A stretch of 64,000 bases of DNA from Herbiconiux sp. VKM Ac-1786 (GCF_015350805.1 NZ_JADKSG010000001.1:2156513-2220512), one strand, 5' to 3'; shown: positions 16,910-25,966, counted from the first letter of the stretch. The notes: generated from the sequence alone by a model not told the origin. Numbers and translations are program-made.

Positions 16910-16974
16910 CCCGGCACCCGGCGCACCGACCGCCCGTGATTCCGGGCGCGGAGGCCCCTCGCCCACGGCGTAAC
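16900..16974 (+). promoter_or_regulatory. Two CACGGCGTAAC elements upstream of the ABC operon
   Basis: CACGGCGTAAC occurs at 16900-16910 (spanning the stop of the Pr6Pr gene) and at 16964-16974, 64 bases apart. A third copy lies before the flavin reductase gene of the same cluster (23596-23606). A shared operator, possibly for the GntR regulator, is inferred. Confidence 0.4.
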
Positions 16975-17082
16975 GTGCGGTGACCGACCGCGCAACACCC
17001 CCGCTGTGCGCCGCGGATAGCGTCCTCTCCATCGACATGACCCCCTGAACCGGGCGGTCATCCACGGAGGAACGGGGCAATC

Positions 17083-18210
17083 ATGAGTGGTCTCTCGACA
17101 GGTCTGAGGGCGGGCATCGCGGCGGTGGGCGCGATGGCCGCCGCGGTCGCACTGGCCGGATGCGCGAACGGGGCGAGCGCGTCGGACGACGCCGTGGCGG
17201 CCGGCGCCGACTGCACGGAGACGACTCCCGCGCACCTCGTCATCGGCACCGCCGACCTCGACGTCTCGTACATCCCGTACGGCATCCTGGCCGACGAGCT
17301 CGGCTACTTCGCCGAGGAGTGCATCGACATGACCATCGACGCGGCGGCGGACGGTCTGCTCCAGTCGCTGACGAGCGGACAGGCCGACTTCGTGATGTCC
17401 TCGCCCTCGGAGTCGCTGTTCGCCGGCAACGGGGCACCGATGGGCGCCGAGATGATCTACAACCTCATCCCCGACCTCAACATCAGCCTCGCGGTGCTGG
17501 ATGACTCGCCTCTGACCTCGGTCGGCGACCTGAAGGGCGCCGTCATCGGCACCTGGGGTCTCGGCCCCTATGCCGACGCCTACGTCTCGCGATCGCTCGA
17601 GCCCTACGGCCTGACCCTCGACGACGTCACCCTGATCGAGACCGGCTACGGCACGACACCGATGCAGGCTCTCGACACGGGGGAGGTGGATGCGGTGCTG
17701 TACTGGCCCGGCCTCTACACATCGTGGGAGCTCGCCGGCTACCCGACGCGGGTTCTCGAGGGCACCGAGTGGTCGTCCACCATGGACGGGATCGGCATCC
17801 TGACCACCGACGAGATCGTCGCCGACGACCCGGAGTTGGTCGAGGGCGTGTCGCGAGCGATCGCCAAGTCGACCGTCTACCTCAAGCGCTTCCCCGAGAG
17901 CGCCGTGCGCGCCTTCTGGGCCGGCTACCCCGAGCGGGCACCGCTCCCCGGTGAGGACGAGACCGCCGCGATGGCGGCCGACCTCGCCATCCTGGACTCC
18001 ACGCTCGTCTCCATGGGGGTCGACGACCGCCCCGACGACACGCTCTGGGGCGACCAGAGCGCCGAGCGGTGGCAGAACCAGATCGACTACTTCGTCGAGA
18101 CCGGGATGATCGCGCCGACCGGCGAGGTGCTCCCGGACACGTTCTTCAGCGCCGACCACATCGCCGCCGCGAACGACTTCGACCACGACGCGATCGTGGA
18201 GCAGAAGTGA
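17083..18210 (+). CDS. ABC transporter substrate-binding lipoprotein (NitT/TauT/SsuA type)
   Basis: The 375-residue protein begins with a lipoprotein signal peptide ending LAGC (Cys near residue 26). The mature part has the NMT1/THI5-like periplasmic-binding fold used for nitrate, sulfonates, taurine and thiamine precursors: TADLDVSYIPYGILADELGYF, LTSGQADFVMSSPSES, VGDLKGAVIGTW and DAVLYWPGLYTSWE. RBS GGAGGAA precedes ATG 17083. Its last bases overlap the ATPase start (GTGA), showing one operon with ATPase, permease and probably the LLM monooxygenase. Substrate is unknown; the oxidoreductases suggest an organic sulfur or nitrogen compound. Confidence 0.88.
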   Translation: MSGLSTGLRAGIAAVGAMAAAVALAGCANGASASDDAVAAGADCTETTPAHLVIGTADLDVSYIPYGILADELGYFAEECIDMTIDAAADGLLQSLTSGQADFVMSSPSESLFAGNGAPMGAEMIYNLIPDLNISLAVLDDSPLTSVGDLKGAVIGTWGLGPYADAYVSRSLEPYGLTLDDVTLIETGYGTTPMQALDTGEVDAVLYWPGLYTSWELAGYPTRVLEGTEWSSTMDGIGILTTDEIVADDPELVEGVSRAIAKSTVYLKRFPESAVRAFWAGYPERAPLPGEDETAAMAADLAILDSTLVSMGVDDRPDDTLWGDQSAERWQNQIDYFVETGMIAPTGEVLPDTFFSADHIAAANDFDHDAIVEQK

Positions 18211-19007
18211 CGCTCGCCCAGTCGGAGCCCCGCGTCGACACCTTCGAGGGATCCATCACCCTCCGCGACGTGACCATGGAGTTCACCACGCGGGACCGGG
18301 CCTCGATCCGGGCCGTCGACACGACGTCGCTCACGATCCCGAGCGGCCAGTTCGTCTCGGTGCTCGGCCCGTCGGGCTGCGGCAAGTCGACACTCCTCCG
18401 GATGATCGCCGGCCTGATGCCGCCGACGTCGGGGTCGGTCTCGATCGGCGGCGAGCCCGTCAGCGGACCGAGCCGCAAGGTCGGCATCGCCTTCCAGACG
18501 CCGTCGCTGCTGGAGTGGTACACGGTGGCCGAGAACATCGCGCTGCCCGCCCGGATGGGCCGTCGTCCGGCCGACAAGCGGTCGGTCGAGCGCCGGGTCG
18601 AGGAGCTGCTGGCCACGGTCAAGCTCGCCTCGCTCGGCGGGAAGTACCCGAGCGAGCTGTCGGGCGGGATGCGACAGCGGGTCGCGATCGCCCGCTCGCT
18701 CATCACCGACCCCGCGGTCATCCTGATGGACGAACCCTTCGGGGCGCTCGACGCGATCACCCGCGAGCACATGCACGACGAGCTGCTGTCGATCTGGCGC
18801 GAGTCGGGGGCGACCGTGCTGTTCATCACCCACGACATCGCCGAGGCCGTCTACCTCTCCGACCGCATCGTCGTGATGTCGCCGAGGCCCGGCAGGATCG
18901 TCGCCGACATCGCCAACGAGCTGCCGCGCCCGCGGAGCTCGGCCACCCGCGCCCTTCCCGAGTTCACGCGCCTCGCCAGCGAGCTCCGCGTGCACATCAA
19001 CCACTGA
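18207..19007 (+). CDS. ABC transporter ATP-binding protein (SsuB/TauB type)
   Basis: GTG 18207 overlaps the stop of the binding-protein gene. The 266-residue protein has Walker [11 protein letters not shown]-loop FQTPSLLEW, signature LSGGMRQR, Walker [13 protein letters not shown] and switch His in [15 protein letters not shown]. The layout is that of nitrate/sulfonate/bicarbonate-type ATPases, which energise import with the neighbouring permease. Longer upstream in-frame sequence belongs to the previous gene in another frame. Confidence 0.92.
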   Translation: MTLAQSEPRVDTFEGSITLRDVTMEFTTRDRASIRAVDTTSLTIPSGQFVSVLGPSGCGKSTLLRMIAGLMPPTSGSVSIGGEPVSGPSRKVGIAFQTPSLLEWYTVAENIALPARMGRRPADKRSVERRVEELLATVKLASLGGKYPSELSGGMRQRVAIARSLITDPAVILMDEPFGALDAITREHMHDELLSIWRESGATVLFITHDIAEAVYLSDRIVVMSPRPGRIVADIANELPRPRSSATRALPEFTRLASELRVHINH

Positions 19008-19039
19008 CCCATCACCCCCTGACGTCGAAAGGCTCCGCC

Positions 19040-19891
19040 ATGACCGAGGTCCTCCAGCCCGCCGCCACGACGGCGCCGCGTCGCCTGCCCGCCCCGTCGC
19101 GATCGACCGCGCGCACCTCCACGTTCGTGCTCCGCCGGATCCTGACGGTGCTGGCGTACATCCTGGTCGCCCTGCTGCTCTGGCAGGTGTTCATCAGCGT
19201 CTTCGACGTCGACCCGCTCCTCGTGCCCGGACCGATCCCGGTGCTGCAGGCTCTCGGCACCCAGCTCACCTCCCCGGTGATCTGGTCGGCCGCCTGGGTG
19301 ACCTTCCAGGAGGCGATCTTCGGATTCGGTATCGGCGCGACCGTCGGCATGGTCATCGCGATCGCCCTCGCGGAGAGCCGTACCCTCTACCGGCTCGTCA
19401 ACCCCTACATCGTCGCCTTCCAGGCGATCCCGAAGGTCGCCCTGACGCCGCTGTTCATCGTCTGGTTCGGCTTCGGCATCTGGTCGAAGGTCGTGCTGAT
19501 CGCCACCTTCACCTTCTTCCCGGTGATGGTGAACATGTACCAGGGCCTCCGCAGCACGACGAGCGAGGAGGAGGAGCTGATGCGGGTGTCGCACGCCACC
19601 CGGTGGCAGCGCTTCCGGCACCTCCGCCTGTACCGCTCGCTGCCGTACCTGTTCGCGGCCTTCGAGGCGAGCTTCGTGCTCTGCCTGACGGGGGCGGTGC
19701 TGGCCGAGCTGCTCGGCTCGGGCACGAGCGTCGGGCTAGGCACCCTCGTGCAGATGTACACCTCGACCTACAACATGGCCGGCCTGTTCGGCATCATCAC
19801 CCTGCTCTCCCTCTTCGGTGTGGTCTTCGACCTCATCGTGAAGGGCACCGCCCGGGTCGTCCTGCGGTGGAACCGCAGCTCCGGCCACTGA
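19040..19891 (+). CDS. ABC transporter permease (SsuC/TauC type)
   Basis: ATG 19040 follows GAAAGG. The 283-residue protein has six membrane segments and the permease EAA-like loop (EEEELMRVSHATRWQRFRHL, then RLYRSLPYLFAAFEASF). LTPLFIVWFGFGIWSKV is typical of the BPD_transp_1 permeases of the nitrate/sulfonate/taurine group. It completes a one-permease, homodimeric importer with the two genes before it. Confidence 0.92.
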   Translation: MTEVLQPAATTAPRRLPAPSRSTARTSTFVLRRILTVLAYILVALLLWQVFISVFDVDPLLVPGPIPVLQALGTQLTSPVIWSAAWVTFQEAIFGFGIGATVGMVIAIALAESRTLYRLVNPYIVAFQAIPKVALTPLFIVWFGFGIWSKVVLIATFTFFPVMVNMYQGLRSTTSEEEELMRVSHATRWQRFRHLRLYRSLPYLFAAFEASFVLCLTGAVLAELLGSGTSVGLGTLVQMYTSTYNMAGLFGIITLLSLFGVVFDLIVKGTARVVLRWNRSSGH

Positions 19892-19949
19892 TCCGGCACC
19901 GACCACCGATCCAGCACGACCACTGATCCAGCCCAGAACGGACCCCCTC

Positions 19950-21284
19950 GTGGCCTCGAACCAGCAGCACATCAAGCTCATCTGCGACCTCTCGCTCATC
20001 CACTCGAACGCGAAGTGGCTCTACCCCGGGTCGTGGGAGAACTACCCGAAGTACGGCGACCCGGCGCTCTACCTCGACATCGCGCGGATGCTCGAGCGGG
20101 GCAAGTTCGACGGCGCCTTCTTCGCCGACGTGGCGGGCACGCCGATGGTCAACGGCTCGATGAAGGACACCGTCGAACTCGGGGTCGCCTGGCCCCGGCA
20201 CGACCCGATCCCGATGGTGTCGGCCATGTCGGTCGTCACCGAGCGACTCGGCTTCGTCACCACGATGTCGATGACCTACAACCACCCCTTCCACGCGGCC
20301 CGCATGATGGCTAGCCTCGACCACGTCACCCGCGGCCGGGTCGCCTTCAACGCCGTCGTCAGCGGGTTCCCGCAGGAGGGCCAGAACTACGGCTACGACA
20401 CCATCCCCGACCACGAGTGGCGCTACGACCGGGCGGCCGAGTTCCAGCAGGTGCTGACGAAGCTGTTCGAGTCGATCGAGCCCGACGCCATGCTCTGGGA
20501 CCAGGAGACCGGCATCGTCGCGGACGCCTCGAAGGTGCACCGCATCGACCACGAGGGCGAGCACTTCAAGGTCATGGGGCCGCTGCCCGTCGCCCCCTCG
20601 CCGCAGGGACGACCGATGCAGGTGATGGCGGGTCAGTCGGACTCGGGCATGCGCCTCGCCGCGACCTACGCCGACCTGCAATTCGCGGGCGCGAACGGCC
20701 ACGCGGGCAAGGGCAAGCACCGCGCGCGCCTGGACGAGATGTGCCGGTCGGTCGGCCGCGACCCCGACGACGTCGGCATCGTCTGGGCGGGCTCCTTCGA
20801 CGTGGTGTCGGGGCCGGCCGAGGAGGACGAGATCCGCCGGAAGCTGCGCGAGCAGTACTCCGACCGGCTGCTGCACGTGTTCCTCAGCCAGTGGTGGGGA
20901 CTCGACGGGTACGAGATCGACCCCGACGCGTACGTGCACGACGTGATCGCCGAGGTGCGCGGCGCCGGGATCGCGCCGAACTGGGGCTACCTCGACATGG
21001 CGATGACCGCCACGACGCCGACCACGAGCATCCGCGAGTACGCCCGCGAGTGGCTCGTCTACGGGGCCGAGTACATCGGCACGCCCGAGCAGATCGCGGA
21101 CTACATGGAGGAGGCCTTCCACGCGAGCGGGGCGAACGGCGGCTTCATGATCGCTCCGCGATCGGGCGTGCCCGCGGGTATCGAGCGCTTCGTCGACGAG
21201 GTCGTGCCGGTGCTGCAGCGGAGAGGGCTGTTCCGCACCGAGTACTCCGGGGCCACGCTGCGCGAGAACTTCAAGGGCCGGTGA
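19950..21284 (+). CDS. LLM-class flavin-dependent monooxygenase (NtaA/SnaA/DszA family)
   Basis: The 444-residue protein starts at GTG 19950. It matches the NtaA/SnaA/DszA/ScmK branch of the bacterial luciferase-like superfamily, with blocks SWENYPKYGDPALYLDIARMLERG and FDGAFFADVAG, then TYNHPFHAARMMASLDHVTRGR and NAVVSGFPQEGQNYG. These two-component enzymes use reduced FMN from a separate reductase to oxygenate substrates such as nitrilotriacetate or dibenzothiophene sulfone. A flavin reductase is encoded at 23775-24290 in the same cluster. Adjacent importer genes suggest the substrate is taken up and oxygenated. Exact substrate is unknown. Confidence 0.9.
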   Translation: MASNQQHIKLICDLSLIHSNAKWLYPGSWENYPKYGDPALYLDIARMLERGKFDGAFFADVAGTPMVNGSMKDTVELGVAWPRHDPIPMVSAMSVVTERLGFVTTMSMTYNHPFHAARMMASLDHVTRGRVAFNAVVSGFPQEGQNYGYDTIPDHEWRYDRAAEFQQVLTKLFESIEPDAMLWDQETGIVADASKVHRIDHEGEHFKVMGPLPVAPSPQGRPMQVMAGQSDSGMRLAATYADLQFAGANGHAGKGKHRARLDEMCRSVGRDPDDVGIVWAGSFDVVSGPAEEDEIRRKLREQYSDRLLHVFLSQWWGLDGYEIDPDAYVHDVIAEVRGAGIAPNWGYLDMAMTATTPTTSIREYAREWLVYGAEYIGTPEQIADYMEEAFHASGANGGFMIAPRSGVPAGIERFVDEVVPVLQRRGLFRTEYSGATLRENFKGR

Positions 21285-22729
21285 GCCCGCGCCGGCGCGC
21301 ACCCGCCCTGGCGGCGCTGTTCATCGCGCTCTTCTTCGCCGTCGCCTCGAACACCATGGTGCTCACGGGGCTGCCGCAGATCATCGGCGACCTCGACGGC
21401 AGCCCGCTGCAGTACACCTGGATCGTCACCACCTCGCTGCTCGTGCTCGCCGTGACGACGCCCGTCTGGGGGCGGCTGTCGGAGCGCATCTCGGGCACCC
21501 GGCTGCTGATGCTCTCGCTCGGCCTCTACCTCGTGGGCTCGGTCGGCGCCGGAGCGGCGCTCGACCCGTGGACGATCGTCGCGTGCCGCGTGCTGATCGG
21601 CGCGGGAGCGGGAGGGATCGTCACCCTGGTGCAGCTGATCGTGACCGACCTCACGACGCCGAAGGAGCGACCGGCCTACTTCGGTGCGCTCGGCTCGATC
21701 ACCTCGGTCGCCGCCATCCTCGCCCCGGCCCTCGGGGGCATCATCGTCGACCTGGGCGGCTGGCGCTGGGTGTTCTGGTCGACGGCGCCGGTCGCGCTCA
21801 TCGCGCTCGTCATGGTCTGGCGGTTCGCCCCGTCGGTCGCGCCGCAGCATTCGGCACGGGGCCGCTTCGACGTGGCCGGCACCGTCATCATCGCGGCGAC
21901 GGTGACGGTGGCCATGGTCGCGCTCTCCCTGCTGCAGCGGATGCCCGTGCTCGCGATCGCCGTCGGGGTGCTGTCGCTCGTGCTGCTCGGCCTGGCCGTC
22001 CACATCGAGCACCGCGCGGCTCAGCCTCTGGTGCCCGGAGCGCTGGTGCGGAACCGGCACCTTCTCCTCGTGCTCATCGCGTCGGGTGTGGGCGGCGTCG
22101 CCGCGTTCGGCACCTCGGTGTACCTCGCGATGTACTTCCAGACGGTCCGCGGGGCGACCGCCGGAGAATCCGGGCTCCTGCTCATCCCGCTGTCCGTCGC
22201 CACGCTCGTTGCGTCGCTGCTCGCCGGCTACGTCGTCACCCGCACCGGCCGTGACCGAGCGGTGCTCATCGCGGGCATGGTCAGCATCGTCGCCGGGTAC
22301 GGGATGCTCGCCTTCCTCGGTCGCGACACCCCGCTGCCGTTCGTGGTCGTCGCCGGCGCGGCCGTGAGCCTCGGGGTGGGGGCCGTCGGCCAGCAGCTGG
22401 TGGCGACCGGGCAGCGGTTCCTGCGGCGGGACCAGCTCGCCGTCGGGTCGGCGCTGATCCTGTTCCTGCGGAGCCTCGCGACCGTGCTCTGCCTGTCGGG
22501 CTTCGGAGCCCTGCTGGCCTTCGTGGCTTCGCAGTCCCCGGAGTCGTCCGCTGTGCTCGACGGGGTGCGCCTCGTGTTCATCGCCTGCCTGGGCGTGGGG
22601 GCCGTGGGCTTCACCGTCGTGCTGGCGCTGCCGTCGAGGCATCGGGACGAGCGGACCTCGGCAGGAAATGTCCCGATCACATCCCGTAATGAGCCCGAAA
22701 CGGCGGTGTGGTCAACTACTCCCGAGTGA
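21281..22729 (+). CDS. MFS transporter, DHA2/EmrB-like
   Basis: GTG 21281 overlaps the LLM stop (GTGA), so the much longer in-frame extension upstream is rejected. The 482-residue protein has about 14 hydrophobic helices and typical DHA2 blocks: SNTMVLTGLPQIIGDL, TSLLVLAVTTPVWGRLSERI and CRVLIGAGAGGIVTLVQLIV, then LAPALGGIIVDLGGWRWVFW. Family members export toxic compounds; here it may remove the substrate or a product of the monooxygenase. A small inverted repeat spans its stop codon before the GntR gene. Confidence 0.88.
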   Translation: MSPRRRAPALAALFIALFFAVASNTMVLTGLPQIIGDLDGSPLQYTWIVTTSLLVLAVTTPVWGRLSERISGTRLLMLSLGLYLVGSVGAGAALDPWTIVACRVLIGAGAGGIVTLVQLIVTDLTTPKERPAYFGALGSITSVAAILAPALGGIIVDLGGWRWVFWSTAPVALIALVMVWRFAPSVAPQHSARGRFDVAGTVIIAATVTVAMVALSLLQRMPVLAIAVGVLSLVLLGLAVHIEHRAAQPLVPGALVRNRHLLLVLIASGVGGVAAFGTSVYLAMYFQTVRGATAGESGLLLIPLSVATLVASLLAGYVVTRTGRDRAVLIAGMVSIVAGYGMLAFLGRDTPLPFVVVAGAAVSLGVGAVGQQLVATGQRFLRRDQLAVGSALILFLRSLATVLCLSGFGALLAFVASQSPESSAVLDGVRLVFIACLGVGAVGFTVVLALPSRHRDERTSAGNVPITSRNEPETAVWSTTPE

Positions 22730-22737
22730 TGACTCGG
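22722..22737. promoter_or_regulatory. CCGAGT-gatg-ACTCGG inverted repeat before the GntR gene
   Basis: A perfect 6-bp inverted repeat with a 4-base centre, 20 bases before ATG 22758. It may be an autoregulatory operator or a small mRNA hairpin. Confidence 0.35.
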
Positions 22738-22757
22738 TTCTCACGACGAGGGATTCG

Positions 22758-23579
22758 ATGACACGAGCGAATGCAGGGCGACTGAGGGCGGTCGACGACG
22801 AGGCGGTGGCGGCGCTGCTCAGCGAACGGCTGCGCAAGGGCCACGCCCTGCAGCAGTCACCGCGACGTGTCTACTCCCTGCTCCGCTCGGCCATCCGCAC
22901 CGGAGAGCTGCCGGCGCACACCCGACTGGACGAAGCCGATCTCGTCGTCGAGCTGAAGACCAGTCGCAACGCCGTCCGCCTCGCCCTGCAGCAGCTTGAC
23001 GCCGACGGCCTCGTCGACCGCCGGCCGGGCCTCGGCACGGTCGTCGTCTCGCAGATCCAGTCGTTCCCCGTGTTCGAGTGCGTCGGTCCGGCGATCGGGG
23101 TGACCGGTGCACTGCTCCTGCTCGAGAACCAGCGCATCCCGCCGACGCCCTATCTCTCCTCGCGCATCGGCGGTGGCTCGGAGCCGCTGCACATGTCGGA
23201 GTTCCTCGTGCGGGTCGGGGGGCAGACCGTCGGGGTGTTCTCCCGCTACGGGCATGAGCGCGCCGAGGCGCTCGAGCAGGACCGCCCCTTCCTGAAGCCC
23301 GGCGACCTGAGCTGGTACCGGCGCATCCACGGGTCGGCGCCGGGCGACATCCGGGTCGTCATCGAGGCGACGGGGGCGGATGCCCGCACGGCACGGCTCC
23401 TCGGCGTCGAGGAGGGCTCGCCGCTCCTCGTGCGCGAGACGCTCTACTTCGACCAGAACCACGACCCCGTCGAGCTGCACTCGACCTATCTCGACAGCCG
23501 CCGGGCATCCCTGCTCGCCGTCGTGACCGACGGGGAGCTCCAGCACGACGCCGTAGCGCAGGTGATTCCGCCTCGCTGA
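22758..23579 (+). CDS. GntR-family regulator (HutC/UTRA type)
   Basis: ATG 22758 follows GAGGG at good spacing; the in-frame ATG at 22668 lies inside the MFS gene. The 273-residue protein has an N-terminal winged helix (SPRRVYSLLRSAIRTGELPA, then RLALQQLDADGLVDRRPGLGTVV). A C-terminal UTRA-type ligand domain ends with GVEEGSPLLVRETLYFDQNHDPVE and then LHSTYLDSRRASL. Such proteins are usually repressors released by a pathway intermediate. It sits between the exporter and the flavin reductase, so it is the probable controller of the 17.1-24.3 kb cluster. Confidence 0.87.
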   Translation: MTRANAGRLRAVDDEAVAALLSERLRKGHALQQSPRRVYSLLRSAIRTGELPAHTRLDEADLVVELKTSRNAVRLALQQLDADGLVDRRPGLGTVVVSQIQSFPVFECVGPAIGVTGALLLLENQRIPPTPYLSSRIGGGSEPLHMSEFLVRVGGQTVGVFSRYGHERAEALEQDRPFLKPGDLSWYRRIHGSAPGDIRVVIEATGADARTARLLGVEEGSPLLVRETLYFDQNHDPVELHSTYLDSRRASLLAVVTDGELQHDAVAQVIPPR

Positions 23580-23595
23580 GGCGCCGGTGGCGCGG

Positions 23596-23606
23596 CACGG
23601 CGTAAC
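23596..23606 (+). promoter_or_regulatory. Third CACGGCGTAAC element, upstream of flavin reductase
   Basis: Same 11-mer as at 16900 and 16964. Here it sits in GGCACGGCGTAACCGCGTGCC, whose GGCACG/CGTGCC ends form an inverted repeat. Confidence 0.4.
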
Positions 23607-23774
23607 CGCGTGCCGCGGCGAGCAGAAGTGCTGGTGAGATGGCTGTTATCTCGGCATGCCAGGCGTCGGCGCATCGGCGCAACGGTGCGGAAACGACGAC
23701 CTAACGCCGTCGAAACCGCCGCCGTGTTCACTGATGACGTGTCCCCGACCGTCGGCGGCACGGAGGAGGATCTC

Positions 23775-24290
23775 GTGCGAACCATCACCCTGGGCGACCG
23801 GCTCGACATCGAAACGGCATTCGCGGACTTCCCGTCGGGCGTCGCGGCGCTGACCGCGGTGGTCGACGGCGCCCCGACGGGCATGGTCTCGACCTCCTTC
23901 ACCGTCGGCATCTCGTTCGAACCCCCGCAGGTGCTGTTCTCGGTGCAGAAGAGCTCGCGCACGTGGCCGGTGCTGCGGCGGGCCGAGCGCATCGGCGTCT
24001 CGGTGCTCGCCCGAGGCCACGAGGCGGCCTGCCTGCAGCTGGCCTCGCGGTCGCGCGACCGCTTCGCCGGGCTCGACGTGACCGAGGGCGAGGGCGGCGC
24101 CCTCTTCGTCGGCGGGTCGGCGCTGCGGCTCGAGTGCAGCATCCATGCCGAGCACGACAGCGGCGATCACGTCCTGGTCGTGCTCGACGTCGAGCGCCTC
24201 GACGCGACGGCCGACACGGAGCCCCTCGTCTACCACCGCCGCGGCTTCCGCGAGCTGCTCGTCGCCACGCCCCACCGCGACATCGCCTGA
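23775..24290 (+). CDS. Flavin reductase (NADH:FMN oxidoreductase component)
   Basis: GTG 23775 is chosen because GGAGGAGGA stands six bases upstream; the longer frame from 23610 has a basic unrelated extension. The 171-residue protein has the Flavin_Reduct fold: DFPSGVAALTAVVDGAPTGM, VSTSFTVGISFEPPQVLFSV, SSRTWPVLRRAERIGVSVL and a C-terminal VYHRRGFREL. It supplies reduced FMN to a separate monooxygenase, most likely the LLM enzyme at 19950-21284. It is preceded by a CACGGCGTAAC element. Confidence 0.88.
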   Translation: MRTITLGDRLDIETAFADFPSGVAALTAVVDGAPTGMVSTSFTVGISFEPPQVLFSVQKSSRTWPVLRRAERIGVSVLARGHEAACLQLASRSRDRFAGLDVTEGEGGALFVGGSALRLECSIHAEHDSGDHVLVVLDVERLDATADTEPLVYHRRGFRELLVATPHRDIA

Positions 24291-24300
24291 ACGTCCGAGA

Positions 24301-24331
24301 GCCCCGACCGCGCGGGGAGCGCGACCGGGGC
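24301..24331. terminator. Bidirectional GC hairpin between convergent genes
   Basis: GCCCC (24301-24305) pairs with GGGGC (24327-24331) and an inner GCGC pairs with GCGC around a GGGGA loop. It lies in the 62-base gap between the flavin reductase and the convergent secreted-protein gene. No U-tract is seen. Confidence 0.45.
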
Positions 24332-24352
24332 CGGGGGAGGGACGGACGGGCG

Positions 24353-25228
24353 TCAGCCGATCGGGGTGGGGTTCGTCGGGTCGGGCGGCACGGGCAGCGA
24401 GCCCTTGATCTGGTTCTGCGCCTGGCACTGGCTGGTGCAGTTGGTGGCGCCCTGCGAGAGCTCGACGGCGTCCTCGCCGAGCACTCCGCCGAGGCGGCCG
24501 CCCGAGGTGACGAGCCACTTGGTGACTGTGCCGCTCTGGAAGGTCTTCGTGGCGACCTGGGGGCTGTCCTTGCCGAGCAGCATCTGGTGGAAGCCGGTCG
24601 CGCTCTGGGCGGCGGTGACGGCGTCGACGCCGTTGCCGAAGTTGATCTTGCCCGTGTACTGGTTCACGAAGTAGAACAGGCCAGGGCCGAGGGTGTGCAC
24701 GAGCTCGACCGGCTGGGCGAACTCGGGCTCCATCTGGAAGATGCCGCCCTGGGCGCCGTCCTTCGCCTGGATCTTGAACTTGCCGGCCGCGGCCGTGAAG
24801 ATCACGACGAGGGTGTCGTCCTTCACCTCGAGCTGCTTGATCTTCACGGTGCCGATCTGGGTGGGCGTGAGGGTCGGCACCTTGGAGGCGAAGACGACGG
24901 TGGGCTGGGTGACCATTCGCAGAGCATCCGGAGCACCTGTCAGCGTGTAGTCGTAGACGCCGAGGGTCTTCGTGTCGATGCGGAAGGTGTTGTTCAGGCC
25001 GCGCACGGTGACGCTGCCGGATGCCGCCAGGTCCTGCAGCTTGACGTCCTTGCCGGGCGCCGGGTTGTAGGTGGTGCCGTTGACGGTGACGGCGTAGTCG
25101 CCGCCGCCCGCCGAGGGCTTGGCCGATGCCGGAGCGGCTGCGGCGAACGCGCCGGTGAGCGCGGCGGCGGCGATGGCGGTGGCGGCGAGGGCCGCCCGGG
25201 AGGCTCGGCGGATGCGGTGCGTGTTCAT
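24353..25228 (-). CDS. Secreted protein of unknown function
   Basis: The 291-residue product starts MNTHRIRRASRAALAATAIA with a signal peptide (cleavage near ASA-KPS). The mature domain is beta-rich, with NGTTYNPAPGKDVKLQDL, LNNTFRIDTKTLGVYDYTLTG and ALRMVTQPTVVFASKVPT. A C-terminal segment has a close Cys pair (NCTSQCQAQ) and a Pro-rich end. I do not recognise the family; no catalytic motif is visible. It lies downstream of, and on the same strand as, the two-component system at 25325-27396, with 96 bases between, so it may be part of that regulon. Confidence 0.7.
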   Translation of the reverse strand: MNTHRIRRASRAALAATAIAAAALTGAFAAAAPASAKPSAGGGDYAVTVNGTTYNPAPGKDVKLQDLAASGSVTVRGLNNTFRIDTKTLGVYDYTLTGAPDALRMVTQPTVVFASKVPTLTPTQIGTVKIKQLEVKDDTLVVIFTAAAGKFKIQAKDGAQGGIFQMEPEFAQPVELVHTLGPGLFYFVNQYTGKINFGNGVDAVTAAQSATGFHQMLLGKDSPQVATKTFQSGTVTKWLVTSGGRLGGVLGEDAVELSQGATNCTSQCQAQNQIKGSLPVPPDPTNPTPIG

Positions 25229-25324
25229 CGCTGGTCCTTCGGTCGTGAGCGAGAGGGGTGACGGCGGGTGCCGTCTGCCATCAGCCTCGGTGACGGCCGC
25301 GTCCCCGTCGATACGACGTAGGTA

Positions 25325-25966
25325 CTAGTACCCGTTCTCGCGCGCCCAGAGCGCCGCGCTGACGCGGTCGCCGACGCCCAGGCGCCGGAAGATGCTTCCG
25401 ACGTGCACCTTCACCGTGCGCTCGGCGATGCCCAGCTCGTGCGCGATCTGCTTGTTCGCGAGGCCCCTGGCGAGCAGGGTCAGCACGTCGGCCTCCCGGC
25501 CGCGGATGGGCTGCGGGTCGCCGGGGTCGCTCGAGCGTGCGGCTGCGACGCCGGCCCCGGGCAGCAGCGCGTGCGTCACGCGCGGGTCGATCGGCCGCCG
25601 GCCCTGCGCCGCGGCGTGCACGGCGGCGGCGATCTCGGCCGGCTCCGCATCCTTCACCACGTACCCGGTGGCGCCCGCGACGAGGGCGGCCCGCAGGTCG
25701 TCGCCCGTGTGCGACGACGTCAGAATCACGACGGCGAGTTCCGGATGCTCGCGCCGCACGATCCCCGTGGCCTCGATGCCGCCCGTGCCGGGCATCGACA
25801 GGTCCATCAGCAGCACGTCGGGGCGGGTGCGCTCGATCAGCGCGAGGGCGTCGCCGCCGTCGGAGGCTTCGCCCACCACCTCGATGCCGACCTCGGCCAG
25901 CAGGGCGGCGAGACCCGCGCGGACGAGCGGGTGGTCGTCGATCAGGGCGACGGTCACCGGGCTCAT
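25325..25966 (-). CDS. NarL/LuxR-family response regulator
   Basis: The 213-residue protein has a receiver domain (VALIDDHPLVRAGLAALL, phosphoacceptor Asp in VLLMDLSMPG near residue 56, Lys in YVVKDAEPAE) and a C-terminal LuxR helix-turn-helix (READVLTLLARGLANKQIAH, ERTVKVHVGSIFRRLGVGDR). Its ATG overlaps the sensor-kinase stop by four bases, so the pair is translationally coupled. A very long open frame on this strand to 28732 is a GC artefact. Confidence 0.93.
   Translation of the reverse strand: MSPVTVALIDDHPLVRAGLAALLAEVGIEVVGEASDGGDALALIERTRPDVLLMDLSMPGTGGIEATGIVRREHPELAVVILTSSHTGDDLRAALVAGATGYVVKDAEPAEIAAAVHAAAQGRRPIDPRVTHALLPGAGVAAARSSDPGDPQPIRGREADVLTLLARGLANKQIAHELGIAERTVKVHVGSIFRRLGVGDRVSAALWARENGY

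Noticed and set aside
19886-19935. Short direct repeats of the CCACTGATCC type between permease and monooxygenase genes
   Set aside because: Three short degenerate copies in a 58-base gap, without symmetry or promoter overlap, could be chance; not enough to call an operator.
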